The notes below the pieces were generated by a model. The model was not told the origin of the DNA. It did no database searches and saw nothing but the letters and a program-made list of their open reading frames with translations. Positions 1-10,709 of a stretch of 64,000 bases of DNA are shown here, piece after piece. Positions within the stretch are counted from its first letter, which is position 1, and each line of letters begins with the position of its first letter. The position numbers were made by a program, and so were the translations under genes. The DNA is from Symbiodinium natans (taxonomy: Eukaryota; Sar; Dinophyceae; Suessiales; Symbiodiniaceae), in the NCBI GenBank assembly GCA_905221605.1, contig CAJNDS010002773.1, positions 1 to 64,000 of the forward strand, in the 5' to 3' direction.

Positions 1-334
1 TCCTGGGTGCCAGTCATGATTTGGGGACTTGCCTAAATGCTGACCCTAAACATCCTTTGGGGTGTCCGTTCTTTGGGACCTCACGACTCGGAAGTTGAGT
101 GCCCCTTTCAGAAGCTTCAGGGCGTAGCAGTTCCGGGGCGTGACTTGACGCCTCAGAAAAGGCTTACCTGTGGGTCACAACAAGGCGCTATAGTTCGGAA
201 ATCAAAAAAACTTGCTATCCGCGACTGACCCAGAATCGTGGGCATAAAGGATGTGCATGCTTTCCATGGTCCTTCGGCGAGAAGCTGCAGACTGCACTGG
301 AGCCGAGTGTGCAGGAACCACACGGATCGCAAAA

Positions 335-710
335 TCACAGGGGACTCTGGACTGAACCCCAGAAACTCGAACAGACCAACAGCACTTCCACTTTGATGGA
401 CCCTGGGCTGAATCGCCACCTCGGAAACGCTTGTAGAAAAGGAGCAGGAGCTAGCGTACAAAAACCCGACACACCATCGCTGCCGGTCCTTCTGAAGCTC
501 TTCTTCTGGTGGGATGTTGTTCGCCTAAATTGGTGGACGGACACGTAGTCGAAGAAGACTGCGAAGACCAGGCCCTTGCGCCACGCATCCTCTAGTGAGT
601 CTACGATGAAGTTCAGCTGGAAATCCCACGGGTCCGGGTGTTCTTGAGCCTCCCAGCCGTGTGAAATCGCAATGACTCTCTGCTTCAACGGCCGTCGATG
701 CATCTCGCAA
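335..710 (-). CDS. Exon or gene fragment with an ISH-W-HPDP-type domain
   Basis: An open stretch on the minus strand reads a compact conserved-looking block: 'RVIAISHGWE', then 'EHPDPWDFQL', then 'FFDYVSVHQFRR'. I recall this pattern (ISH.WE...HPDP..FQL...FFDY.S..QF.R) from many predicted dinoflagellate proteins of unknown function; that is memory, not a search. The reading frame is open from a stop near 710, and the conserved part runs from about 700 to 520. Downstream the translation loses character, so a splice donor or decay near 480-520 is likely. No catalytic residues can be assigned. It could be the last visible exon of a minus-strand gene or a pseudogene fragment. Confidence 0.4.
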
Positions 711-1130
711 GCCCAGTCCAGGACCTGCGCTTGTGATCAGTGGTGCTTTTGTTTCGGTGCAAATCTGTGACTAGATGCTCGTGCACCGCACAGTGCTTGA
801 TTCCGCCTTGCCTCCTGGTGGCTCACCAAAGCATTCTTGCCTGAAGCTGTCCTTCGCCGCTGCACTTCTTGCCTTCGGGAGGCTTCAGAGATCGCCCTTG
901 CGGTGCTCTTTTGCTGCACGAGAAGCCGTACTTCCAACTCCTAAACTCCGTGAAGGCGCTGCTCAGCCAGCACAGGTGGTAGGCAGCTGACGCAACAGTA
1001 GGATCAGCAGGAGCAGCAATCAGTACGGGCTGAAGTAGCTTTGGCCATGATTGATGGTCACTAGTAGGAGGGCAGCAGTGCTAGAACGGGAGAAGCAATG
1101 ATGCAAGGCAGCCAAAACCTCCGCCACCAG
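711..1130. other. No recognisable gene
   Basis: Short overlapping ORFs occur on both strands but none has a recognisable motif or composition that supports coding. Confidence 0.5.
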
Positions 1131-1184
1131 CAGCACCAACAACAGCAGCACCAACAACAACACCAGTACGACAATGATTGGCCA
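1131..1184. repeat. CAG/CAA-rich simple repeat
   Basis: Imperfect alternation of cagcac and caacaa trinucleotides. It reads as Leu/Val runs on the minus strand, but nothing else supports coding. Confidence 0.7.
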
Positions 1185-1243
1185 CCATGCCCAGAGGTGA
1201 GTTGTATCATTGAGAACAACAAGCAAAAGGCATGAACCATCAT

Positions 1244-1312
1244 AACCCTAAACCCTAAACCCTAAACCCTAAACCCTAAACCCCTAAACCCCTAAACCCT
1301 AAACCCTAAACA
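1244..1312. repeat. Interstitial telomere-type (CCCTAAA)n array
   Basis: About nine head-to-tail copies of ccctaaa, two of them with an extra C. This is the plant-type telomere unit (TTTAGGG), also found in dinoflagellates. Ordinary sequence continues on both sides, so this is an internal array rather than a chromosome end. Confidence 0.9.
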
Positions 1313-1780
1313 TGAACCCGTGATGCCTTCGCGGTAAGCCCTCCTTAGCCTCTTGGAGCTCCTTGAGATATTCAAAGCGAACGAGGCGAATGTCCTTGGG
1401 GCTTGCATTTCAAGGGCCAAAGTGCGGTCCTAGATCAAGCGGATGATCATGAGTTACTGAGCCGGAATGTCATCAAAGTGACGATTGCACATCACCGCTT
1501 GAGTCAAACTAGGGTTGCCCCTACGTAGCGCTCAGCATAATTCTGAGATTCTTAGGCGAACCCAAACAAGAGACCAAATTTGGAGAAGCCGCCCACATAC
1601 GGTTCAATGTGGACGGGCAGGTCGCCTTTTCTTTCAGCACCGCATCTGCTCAGGTTCGTCGTTGCGGTTGTAGCCAGTGTCAAAGCACGCGGGTTTATTT
1701 CGTGCGCATCGTAAGACCGTTGTTCCTCTCCGAAGTGGCCTGATCCCTCGAAGAGGTAGCGAAACAGCTTAAGCTCAGCT
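1313..1780. other. No recognisable feature
   Basis: Unique-looking sequence without a supported ORF or repeat. Confidence 0.5.
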
Positions 1781-1945
1781 TAGTTCGCCTCCGGCCTCCG
1801 ACCGAGAGGCATCTGGAACAAGCAGGCCCGGTTCTGGTTCCCCCCTTCCCAACCCTTCCCCCACCCGAAATTTGGTGCCCTCCCGCCCCCCCCCCCCCCC
1901 TCCTCTCGAGCTGCCAAATACGCACGCCGAAACAGCGATTGTATA
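1781..1945 (-). mobile_element. SINE-like dispersed element, copy 1
   Basis: This stretch matches 14865-15241 in three blocks in the same order: a start 'tagttcgcct' followed by a potential small hairpin; 'ctggaacaagcag' plus a CCCGG-like stretch; then a long C run (here 1886-1900) followed by 'gctgcc' and a GC-rich tail. Being dispersed and present or absent at paralogous sites (see the second copy), it behaves like a short retroelement. The minus-strand orientation is chosen because the hairpin would then be the 3' end. Pol III boxes are not clear, so 'SINE' is inference. Confidence 0.45.
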
Positions 1946-2497
1946 TGTGTTACGTTGCTGGTGCAAGGTTTCGGGTTTGCCACTCAACATCTCCTTTTGG
2001 CGCTTGGGCCTTTCCATCTCCAACTGGCGTTCCAGATTTCCTTTCAGGGTCGGTCTCCCGGAAGTCCTCGGTAACCCTCCCGAAAACCTGGTTTTTGGCA
2101 AGGTTCCCCCAGAGCACGCATGCACCTTGAACAAGACCCGTGCAGCCTTGACCAAAACTGCAGCCAAGTCGCAGCATCCACTAAATACTTTGCAAGACCG
2201 CGTGGGTCCAGCAGGCCGTTCCTTAAGACGTATACTGCCGATCAAAGCGAGGTTTCGAAAAACAGCAAGTGTCAAATCACAACCATGCCTCCGAACTGTT
2301 CAAAACAACTGGAAAGACCCAGATTCCTTGAGAGAGGCTGCAGGACTCTGCGGTCGTAGACCCTTTGTGCCACCACGAAGCACGCTACCAGACCGACAAC
2401 CTGGGATGGACCGTGCAATTCTCGAGGAGAGAGGATCTGCAGTTGGTTGTTGGTATGTTGAAGAAAGTCTCAGCATTAAAACAGAAAGCTTTCTTAC
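1946..2497. other. No supported gene; presumed intron or spacer
   Basis: A long plus-strand ORF crosses this stretch (1872-2831), but it starts in the C run of the SINE-like element and overlaps a better-supported minus-strand exon, so it is treated as spurious. Confidence 0.45.
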
Positions 2498-2792
2498 CGG
2501 GAATCCAAGTAGCGCCAGACGGCACTACGCCATAACTGGTGAAGGCAGAGACCCCGTTCACGGACTTTCGAAGATTGGAAAGGGTCTGGTTTTCCTCGTA
2601 CATGTTGAGGAGCTGCTGGGTGAAGAGAATCAAGGAGATGGCAAGACCAACCACTGTAGAGATCAGCGCGCACAGCACGGAAATCAGCATGAACTTCGTG
2701 TCACAGCGGCAAATTCCGATCGGGCTGACCAACCACCTGGACGGAGTGTTGTCAGTATACTCTCGCAAAGGCTTAAAGGGGCAAGTGCCCAC
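2498..2792 (-). CDS. Membrane-protein exon
   Basis: An exon bounded by a good acceptor (TTTGCAG before 2792) and a good donor (GTAAGA from 2497). It reads 'VGTCPFKPLREYTDN', then a Cys-containing turn 'GICRCDTKF', one clear transmembrane segment of about 24 residues ('LISVLCALISTVVGLAISL'), then a polar helix 'QQLLNMYEENQTLSNLRK' and 'GVSAFTSYGVV'. The 98-codon frame is open throughout. I do not recognise the family. It could belong to the same minus-strand gene as the kelch exons at 5.6-9.4 kb, but no junction proves this. Confidence 0.5.
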
Positions 2793-5518
2793 CTGCAAAT
2801 GATTTTCATGCGCGAAACCAACCCCTCTTAAGGAATTCTACATGTGTTCAGGCCAGAGGGGAGCTAGTGGCCAGTGACACTTCATGAGCGGGTGCGGCAA
2901 TTGCCTCATTGGTGGTACTGCCCGAGTAGCAGGGCTGGATTTGGATGTAGGTTATGACCACCTAACTGTGGTTCCACCGCGCCGAAAACAAGGATCCTGA
3001 TTGCAACAAAAGGTCTTCAACAAGGAATCCAGTATGTTGGAAAATTCCTTCAGCTCTTTTTCAGAATCTGGGAACTTCCCACCTCAATCCGAGCTTGAGG
3101 AGGTGAAGCTCTCCACTGGCAAGCAGCCAAGCAATAACCACTGAACAGCACCTCCCGATCAGGACTTAGGATCTAGGGCTTTACATCCTCGGGACATTCT
3201 CCAAATCATGTGCCTTACTTTCACATCTGCCATGGTCCTCATGATGAGGTGAACAAAATGGGAGTGGCTCATTCCCACCACGTGCGAAGCAGGGCACAAG
3301 GAGCAAAGCGTCCACACCGTTACGAAAATCACGTGGGCGTGGATCCTTGGATGGAGGGCTTGGTTCCTACAGCTCAGGGCCCTCAGGGCCCTGGCGCACG
3401 TTTTCGGAGGGTGAGCCCATGGACTGATAATCCGCAGCAGAAGCAGCGGCTGTTCGAACAGTTTTCATCAGTGCCATGGTTCTCGTTATCACTATCCTAT
3501 GCTCACTCAATAAACTGCAACTCCACGAGCATGACGAGCTGCCGTGGCGGCTCTGGCGTCTCTGTTGGCTCTGTTGCAGAGACCTCTGAGCCTCTCTGCC
3601 ACCTTCGCGCTGGGATTTCCGCTACTGGGATCTAGAAGCCCGCAGCAATTGCACGAGATGCAGCTCTCTATGGAGTAAAGATTTTGCTTGATTTAGTGGC
3701 CATGCTTGGCTCTTTCTGCCAGTCTCAAAAACATGTCGAATCATACGACATGCGGCTAGACTAACATAACAGGCCCTCAACCGCAAAGAATGTCATCTGT
3801 GGTGCACATGCAGTCCTCATAAAGTACAGGATGCTGATTAGACCTCTGCAGACTTGGCTTCTTTGGTGCAACGTACACATCAACTCACTAAAGTGGTGGA
3901 AGCGTGGGCTTTGGGGGGTGTGGCACAATATTTATCAGTGTAGAAATGTGTGTATAGTATCTTATACACACATTATGTGCGTAGCCAAGGCACGTCTCAT
4001 TGCAGGTGCAGCTGTCGGTGTCAGCTGAAATATTGCAGTGCCACAGCGTCATCAATTCTGTGACATCACCTGCAAAATGCGGGGGATCTGAAACACAACG
4101 GAGTTGAAGACGAGAATGGAGCCAACCAAGAGCTACTTCGGGCCTCACCTGCGAGCGATGAGGGCAAAAGCTCACTGACACGAGTCGGGTATGTTGACAA
4201 ACTGTGCCAAGTACGACTAAGCAGCTCTGTTGTAAGCCCACCGTGTTTCGTATTTCCCTACAGCAACTACTGTTTCGGGAACGATTCAGACCTTGGCCAA
4301 ATGAAAACCTGACCCGGTATGTTGGACTGTGGCCATGCTACGTCAGTAACTTCCCTCTCTGGCTGTCCGCTGAGAAACACTCTTGGAATTACTCTGATTC
4401 CTTGAAAGTATTAGTTGCACGCGCACAGAACACCCGGCAGTTTCGTGCTGTTTCAGGTGTTGAAGGCCCTGTGTCGCCTGACTTTGGCTCCGGCAAGGGC
4501 CAGGGGTGGAGTCGGAATTTGTCAAAAGTGAGTAAGTTAGAACGCCATCAGTACACTGGGCCCGCATCATGTACTCACTCAAGGCAGTCTAAGCTCACAC
4601 AGATACGCGGTTATTTGCCATGTAATTCTGGCTGGAGCATCTGTGCTCCACAACCTCCGGTGGCAAGTGAGCGAAGATGCTGTCGATAAAGACAGGCACG
4701 CAAACTCTTGACAGACGTTTTACATTTTGGAAGGCCTTCGTTCCTTCAACTTTGAAGCAGCGGGTTCCCCGGAGTGAACTCCCAACTTATTCAAGCCATC
4801 TACCTTCGGACCCATCGATTAGCAAGCACGACTTTCTCACAAAGACCAGCACCTTCCAGCCTACGTGAGCAATCAGCAATCTTACCCTTCGCTTTATGTG
4901 CCTCTAGAGAGTAGCTCGTGCAACGAAGGTCTCCGCCGGACAGTGAAGTGTGCCTTTTCTGACGAGCCTACCAAACGCAACACAAAGCTTGAAAAAAAGT
5001 AGTTTCTGTCATCTTCGAGAACTTCCAGAACCGTATTGTCCTGCAGCATCTTGCTGGAACCATGCGTTTCCTGTACTATCACCGCCCCGATACGGTACTC
5101 AACGCCTGTGATCTCTTTCACGACTAACAAGCGAAAGCATCACTTTCCAGCGACGACAACCGTCATGACAATGGTAGCTGAACAGTTTGTTCTCGCAACG
5201 TGCCCAACGAGTCGCAGGGAATGTCCACTTCAGACGCAGCCACATACCATACTAGAATGAACACAGCGCAAGCACAACGAGACTCCCGCAATCTTGCACA
5301 ATCCTGAAAACACCGAAGCCCAAAAAAACCCAAAGCCTTAAAACGGCTGCGACGTGCAGCTGAAGCTGAAGTCTGCCTACCTTCTCTGCCGTCTCCCGTC
5401 TGGCTATGTCTGAACCCCTGGGGGGCCTTCCTGGGCACGAAGTCCCTGAAGCCAAAACCTCGGCTCCCAAAGATACGAAAAGCAAAACAGCTTCTGACGC
5501 AGATTCTGCCGCACAAAA
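2793..5518. other. No recognisable gene in 2.7 kb
   Basis: Only short overlapping ORFs without motifs. No tandem repeat stands out. It may be intron or intergenic spacer. Confidence 0.45.
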
Positions 5519-5572
5519 CTTAGGGTTCCGGGGTCAGGTTTCAGGGGTTAGGGCTTAGGGTTTCGGGTACCC
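5519..5572. repeat. Degenerate TTTAGGG-like stretch
   Basis: Runs of 'tagggttccggggt', 'caggggttagggct' and 'tagggtttcggg' look like a decayed telomere-type array. Similar degenerate stretches recur at 30.7, 34.5, 34.77, 55.6-55.9 and 61.9-62.5 kb. Confidence 0.55.
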
Positions 5573-5581
5573 ATCATGAAA

Positions 5582-6040
5582 TCAGAAACCTCTGCTACTT
5601 CCACATCCTGGAAGCCCCCCACCACCGCTCATGCCCACAGGGTGGCTCATGCCCACAGGGTGGGCAACGCGCCCAACTGGACTTGCATCAACCATGTTCC
5701 ACATCTTCGTGCGCAAGTCGAAATACCACAAATCTGAAAGCCAGTGCCTGTCCCAAGGGGTCTCCAAACCACACAAGAAGGACGTGTCAGGCTACACCGA
5801 GGAGTCTATGAGGATTGGGGTCAGCGCCTGGCCACACCACCATTTCCTCCTGTTGCCTGGAATGAAGCTGTGATTCTTGTAAGGGTTCGGGACTTCTCAG
5901 AGTTTCGAGTTTGGGGGTGTGGGTTGTTTGTGGTCACCGGGTACACTCTCTCCCACGGCCCAGGCGCTTGTCGACCACCGTGGACCCAAATCCTGTCCTG
6001 GGCATTGCAAGGGACGACAACAAGCTTGTTTTCAGGCTTG
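5582..6040 (-). pseudogene. Kelch-repeat exon fragments
   Basis: Two minus-strand pieces carry kelch blade motifs. Near 6025-5975 the frame reads 'AQDRIWVHGGRQAPG', with a possible acceptor (gcccag) just before it. Near 5776-5670 another frame reads 'LSDLWYFDLRTKMWNMVDA'. Both motifs (IW.HGG and DLW.FDL.T..W) are also in the stronger kelch ORF at 8.4-9.4 kb. Intervening frames carry stops, and a 20-bp direct duplication ('ggtggctcatgcccacag') follows the second piece. They may be downstream exons of that gene or a decayed copy. Confidence 0.45.
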
Positions 6041-6365
6041 CACAATAAGCTGCGAAAGCCCTGAACTCCAGGCCATAATCTGGGTAAGCACAAATCACAA
6101 ATCGCAAAAACATTCCCTACAGCTGAAGCAACGCCATTCATTTTGCACTGAGGTGATCCCCCAAAACATGAGTCTCCGATACCGGAACCATCCAAGAACT
6201 TTCAAAATCCTTTTGTGCACTTCCAGCAGAACGAGACCTGTAATGTACAGGAAACTTGGCGCCTTCCGGAGACGACTTTCTACACGTCGGATGATGCAAT
6301 CCTCAACCCCCCAAGAAACCATGTTCCCAGAAATTCTAAGCCCGGAGAAATCCCGGAGCCCTGGT

Positions 6366-6808
6366 GCTGCAGGGATACCAAAAGGACCACTGGACGACAG
6401 ATGTCCCGCATGAACATTTTCCATCATCATGCAAACAGTGTCTGCTCTTGTTTGAAACCACCACTATCATGCGTGATCCAAGCGGAAAACTTTGTTTGCC
6501 GAAAATACAAGTGCGCACCTGGGACGTGCCGAGGGCGCCGAGAGGGCAACCAGTCTCGATTAACGCGCATCTGGAAACCTGATGAAGCTGCCTGACGTGA
6601 AAGAAAGCAAGCAGAGGCAGCGCTTCTCGCAGGAATCCGAGAGTGCACGTGCAGTCAGTAAGCGTGGAGTGAAAGGCATATTTCAAGCCACGGCCGTCGG
6701 AGCTTAAGATGTCAAGCCAGCCATGGATCACCGAGACTACAAGTATCAATCATAAGTGTTCTCTAGCAGGCAAATTCTCTATGAGGCGAAACTAGGCACG
6801 TACTGCAT
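6366..6808. repeat. Tandem duplication, unit 1
   Basis: About 440 bp that recurs at 6831-7250 in the same orientation. Shared landmarks in order: 'ccaaaagg', 'gacgacaga', 'tcccgcatga', 'gcgccgagagggca', 'ctgatgtgaaagaaagcaag' (variant here), 'gtgttctc' and 'gcgaaactagg'. Divergence is roughly 20-25 percent by eye. No coding role is apparent. Confidence 0.7.
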
Positions 6809-6830
6809 GGTGTTCTCGTTGCATCACCGT

Positions 6831-7250
6831 TGCAGGGACACCAAAAGGCTCGACGACAGACGTCCCGCATGAGCGTTTTCATCATGCGAAGAGCTTCTAT
6901 TCTTGCTTCCGCTATATCATGCGCGATCTGGGCGGATATCTCCGAGAGGGTCGAAAATGCAGTGTGCCAAACATACCATTTCAATCCATTTCGCGTTTGG
7001 ACACGCCGAGAGCGCCGAGAGGGCAGCCCGTCTCGACAGACATCTTGAAACCGGATGAAGCTGATGTGAAAGAAAGCAAGCAAAGGCAGCCCGTCTCGTA
7101 CTCAGGGTCAGAATCGGGAATCCGAGCATGCATGTGCATGTGCAGTCATCAAGCGTGGAGCGAAAAGTCGGAGCTGGACATGCCAAGCCACGGATCACGG
7201 AGACTACGAGTATCAGAAGTGTGTTCTCAGGCGAAACTAGGTACTGACCT
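6831..7250. repeat. Tandem duplication, unit 2
   Basis: Second diverged copy of the 6366-6808 unit, with small indels. Confidence 0.7.
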
Positions 7251-8420
7251 TTGTCGTTGCATGGAGCCGGAGCTGTTGACAGGAACATAGGGCCACTTAC
7301 GTTTAGCTTTCCGCACTGAATGCGACAGACGTCGAATACGGCTCGTGACTGCAAGCATGACAAGCATGACACACGACATACACGACGAAGATGGGAAGGT
7401 CAAAAAGTGGAGTTACAGTTAGGAGGACGGGGGCCCCAAAGATCTCCACCCTGTGTTTGACTGTTTTGGCGTCTTGGTGCCGTGTCCCGTGTCCTGTATC
7501 CAGTCCTGTCTTCGAGAAGTGTCGTCATGCCATGCCTGGTGCCAGGTCTGGTGTCATGTCTTCCTTTCGCCTCCTCATGCCGCGTCTTGCATCGTGTTTT
7601 TCGTGGCGTTCAGCATCTTGGCTTGGTCCACAAACGACGAGCCTCCAAGTTCAGGACCCACAGGAATGCGAGCACTTCTAGAGCAAGTACTTTCACAAAG
7701 CCTCAACGCTGAACCCAACAGAAACCTCTTAGTTTCATGAAGACACCTACAATCATGCTCATGAGCAGGCCCAGTTACCACAGTTCTGAGAAACCATGAA
7801 GACCGCCTCCTTAAGACCCCTCGCTTTGTGTCGCCCCCAAAAATACAAATTACAGCCGACCCCCCCAACATACCGCGAGCTTGATAAACCTTGAAGTCAG
7901 AACCACCTTGTTGCAACTCTGCAACTTTCACCCTTGACGCACACAGAGTACATCTGACACCCAAAACGACACAGGTACAGGTTGAGAAGCCTTGCGTACT
8001 CCCCGGTCATCCCCCTTTGTGAGCCCCAGCGTCGCCCACGAGGACAGCATCGTGCATCTCACGAGGTGAGGGGCGAGTCGGTTGAAGAGCCTCCTCACGA
8101 CTAAACTGACTAAGTCGATGCGTTGTACAGATACTCTTTTTCGCTCTTTGAATAGGCGGAAGTTGACTTTGGGGACGTTAAAGAGCTTCTCGTTTATCGT
8201 AGTGATCAAGATTCTGTAGAAGTGTAAGGGCTACGGTCTTGAGACTCCGGTTTCAGACTTTATGGACTTATGGACACCTTACCTTTATGCACAGGAGACT
8301 GTAGCAACATGACATGCCCGCTTGGATCCGCTTGGCAGTTTTGCTGAAGACACCCTGGAGCATCAGTTCAAAATATGCACAAGATAAAGGGAATTAGAAG
8401 GATGCGCACGCTGCCCCGTC
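7251..8420. other. No recognisable gene
   Basis: ORFs of 76-129 codons occur on both strands without recognisable motifs. Confidence 0.45.
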
Positions 8421-9363
8421 TTAAACAGTCCCAGCCGCTTGTGACCAGGAACAGTCATCGAATCCTTCGGCTTTGAAAAACCAAAGATCGTCGAGCAGGC
8501 CCAAGGGGCCATGTCCTTCACTAGATTGAAGGCTGTAAACCAACCGTTCACTGAAACAACACATCAAAGCACCACGTGGTCCTCCATGCACCCAGACATG
8601 GGACCCATTCGTCACGGCCACGTGGCTTTCACGCGGATCAGGCCCATGAGAGGACACATTCGTCCACATGTTGTCATCGTTATTCTCGATGCGGAAGCGC
8701 CAGAGATCCTGAAGCTTCGCCCGCCAGCGGCCCGAGCCGCCATGGATCCAAATGCAGCCAGAGGCCACCACCGCCACGTGCATGTAGCGCGGAGGGGGTG
8801 TCAACGCTTGACTCTGCCATAGGTTCCACATGCGGGTCTGAAGGTCAAAGCTCCACAAGTCATCAAGCTCTTCTTCATTATACCCGCCGTGAAGCCAAAT
8901 GGTTTCTTCATGGTATAAAGCTACATGGCTCATCCGGGCGCTTGGCGTAAGACTGGAATTGGAGCTTACATTGTTCCATTGTTCGGCCTGGAGGTCGAAG
9001 TGCCAGAATTCCGCCAGCACGCCAACGCCATAACTGTGACCTGCCCAAGTGAGTTGAGGGAGCATGGCCAAACAAATCCGGGGAAAAAAACCGTGGGTGT
9101 CAACAAGCCTTAAACGGATCGTGAGACAAGAGGCGCCAGCAAGTCTTGTGAGAGCATCACTTTGGACACGTGCTGCCTCCATGCATCCAAATGCCTTCGC
9201 CGCTCTTCACCAAGGCTTGCTCCTGACGCATTGTCGGCTGAGGCTGGAGCCCTTGGCACAAGCAGGCGCACACAGCGACCCAGACATGGCGACTTTGGGA
9301 TCCCATCGTCACTACGTCACTACTCAGTGAGCCAACACTTGCGCGAATGGAGCGCGCAGCCAA
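8421..9363 (-). CDS. Kelch-repeat protein, exon(s)
   Basis: A 253-codon minus-strand ORF (9182-8421) plus an adjoining frame (9363-9157) show at least four kelch blades. Motifs in order: 'EGIWMHGG', 'FWHFDLQAEQWNNV', 'TIWLHGG', 'DLWSFDLQTRMWNLW', 'CIWIHGG', 'DLWRFRIENND', 'HVWVHGG', 'DLWFFKAEG'. Between blades lie the usual 'R..HVAV' segments. Kelch blades build a beta-propeller used for binding proteins or carbohydrates. The frame change near 9160 and an in-frame insert between 'HVWVHGGPRG' and 'LLDDLWFF' are probably introns. Neither a start nor a stop can be assigned. The blades are of a different subtype from those in gene A (HGG rather than FAG). Confidence 0.65.
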
Positions 9364-10158
9364 TGGGCGAGAGCGCCTTGGGTCAGGCTTGGTCAGTAGA
9401 CGTCAAGAGTCTTGGGAGTTTGGGGAGCTAGTTTGGGATTACACGGAGTTTAGCTCTACAATGCTTGCCGAAATGGTGGTTTCGGGCCTGGGCTTTTTCA
9501 AGCGGGCAACCCTGATCGAAGGAAGCGTGAGAGCTTTCTCTCGGATTTTGGAAGGCATGCGTAAATCAACTCCTGTGCCTAAACTCAGCCCCACCTATTA
9601 AGAATAGGGGGTCTTCCGCCAATCTCGATTCTTTGAACCCTCAACCTTTGCGGCTGGGGGCACCAGCAGGGCTTCACAGCTTCAGGGCTTTGTGGGCTGC
9701 TTCGGATGGTCAGAGGATGCTCCCACCCCCACCCCCAATTTTTTGTCCGCGGATCCGCTCTGCGCAAGATTGGGAAACGTGTTATAAAAATCCTTAATTC
9801 AGCCATGCCGGAGAAAGAGCTTCATATTCCCCTTGAGCGAAGGACGCGAAAGGCACGTGCGCTGCTACGAGTATCCGCGCGATTGCAAAGGCTTGCTTTT
9901 GCTTTCTGCAGCACTAGCAGGCCATTCCTGACATTCTCTCAAGGGAGTATTCCAAGGTATCATCCCTACTGTCCCGAATTCCCGAATCCAGTTCGGTAGC
10001 TAGTCGGGCACTTGATGTGATGCTTTAATACACTGCAGTGAAACATGTGAAACAGCATCTGTCCTGCACAGCGTCTCCTGAGGGCGTTCAAGATGAATAT
10101 TGAGCATCGCAACTTCCCGGAGCAACTTGCATTTGGCAATAAGGCAGTGCTCCTGAAG
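9364..10158. other. No recognisable gene
   Basis: A 97-codon plus-strand ORF (9706-9999) has a basic middle part but no motif; coding is not supported. Confidence 0.4.
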
Positions 10159-10173
10159 CCCCCCCCCCCCCCC
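10159..10173. repeat. Poly-C tract (C15)
   Basis: Uninterrupted C run on the plus strand. Confidence 0.9.
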
Positions 10174-10378
10174 ATTCACTGGAGTCCTAGAGTCACCAGA
10201 AGGCAGTTTTTGCGGAAGCTTTTCAGTGAAAGAGCGACCCAATATGAGAGCGCTGCAGGTTGTTGCGACACGGCGGATGCACGACATCATGCTTGAAGCT
10301 TCCCTTGGCAACAGAAGTCCATTTAGTGATAGTGTGGCCATGGCCCTGAAGCTGCTTGAGCTTAGCCCGAGACCTTCA

Positions 10379-10403
10379 CCCCCCCCCCCCCCCCCCCCCC
10401 CCC
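10379..10403. repeat. Poly-C tract (C25)
   Basis: Uninterrupted C run. ORFs crossing it gain Pro or Gly runs and are not trusted. Confidence 0.9.
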
Positions 10404-10709
10404 GCAATATCCCACATTCCGAAGCGCCTGAATCTACAAATACAGTCCAGCCTCTCCTCAGGCTGCGGCATGCGCCAATGATCGTCAATGCGTGATAGTG
10501 ATAGTGCAGAGGCAGCTGAAGGACCTGCAGCTGGCTTCTCGGATGCTTTCGAAGCTGACCCGTACTCGACTGCCTATCTGTTCTGCGGAGAGGAAACGCG
10601 GAGCACTGAGCAGAAAGTGTGCAAAGAGCCAGCCTCTGACAAGTGCGTAGCAGAGCTCGGAGACCCAACAGTCTCCAGAGTGCCTGCGGATCACAGCATT
10701 GTTTGAGGG

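Noticed and set aside
1244-1312. Chromosome end
   Set aside because: Ordinary sequence continues on both sides of the telomere-type array.
1872-2831. 319-codon plus-strand ORF
   Set aside because: Starts in a C run of a repeat element, has no motif, and overlaps a minus-strand exon with good splice sites and a transmembrane helix.
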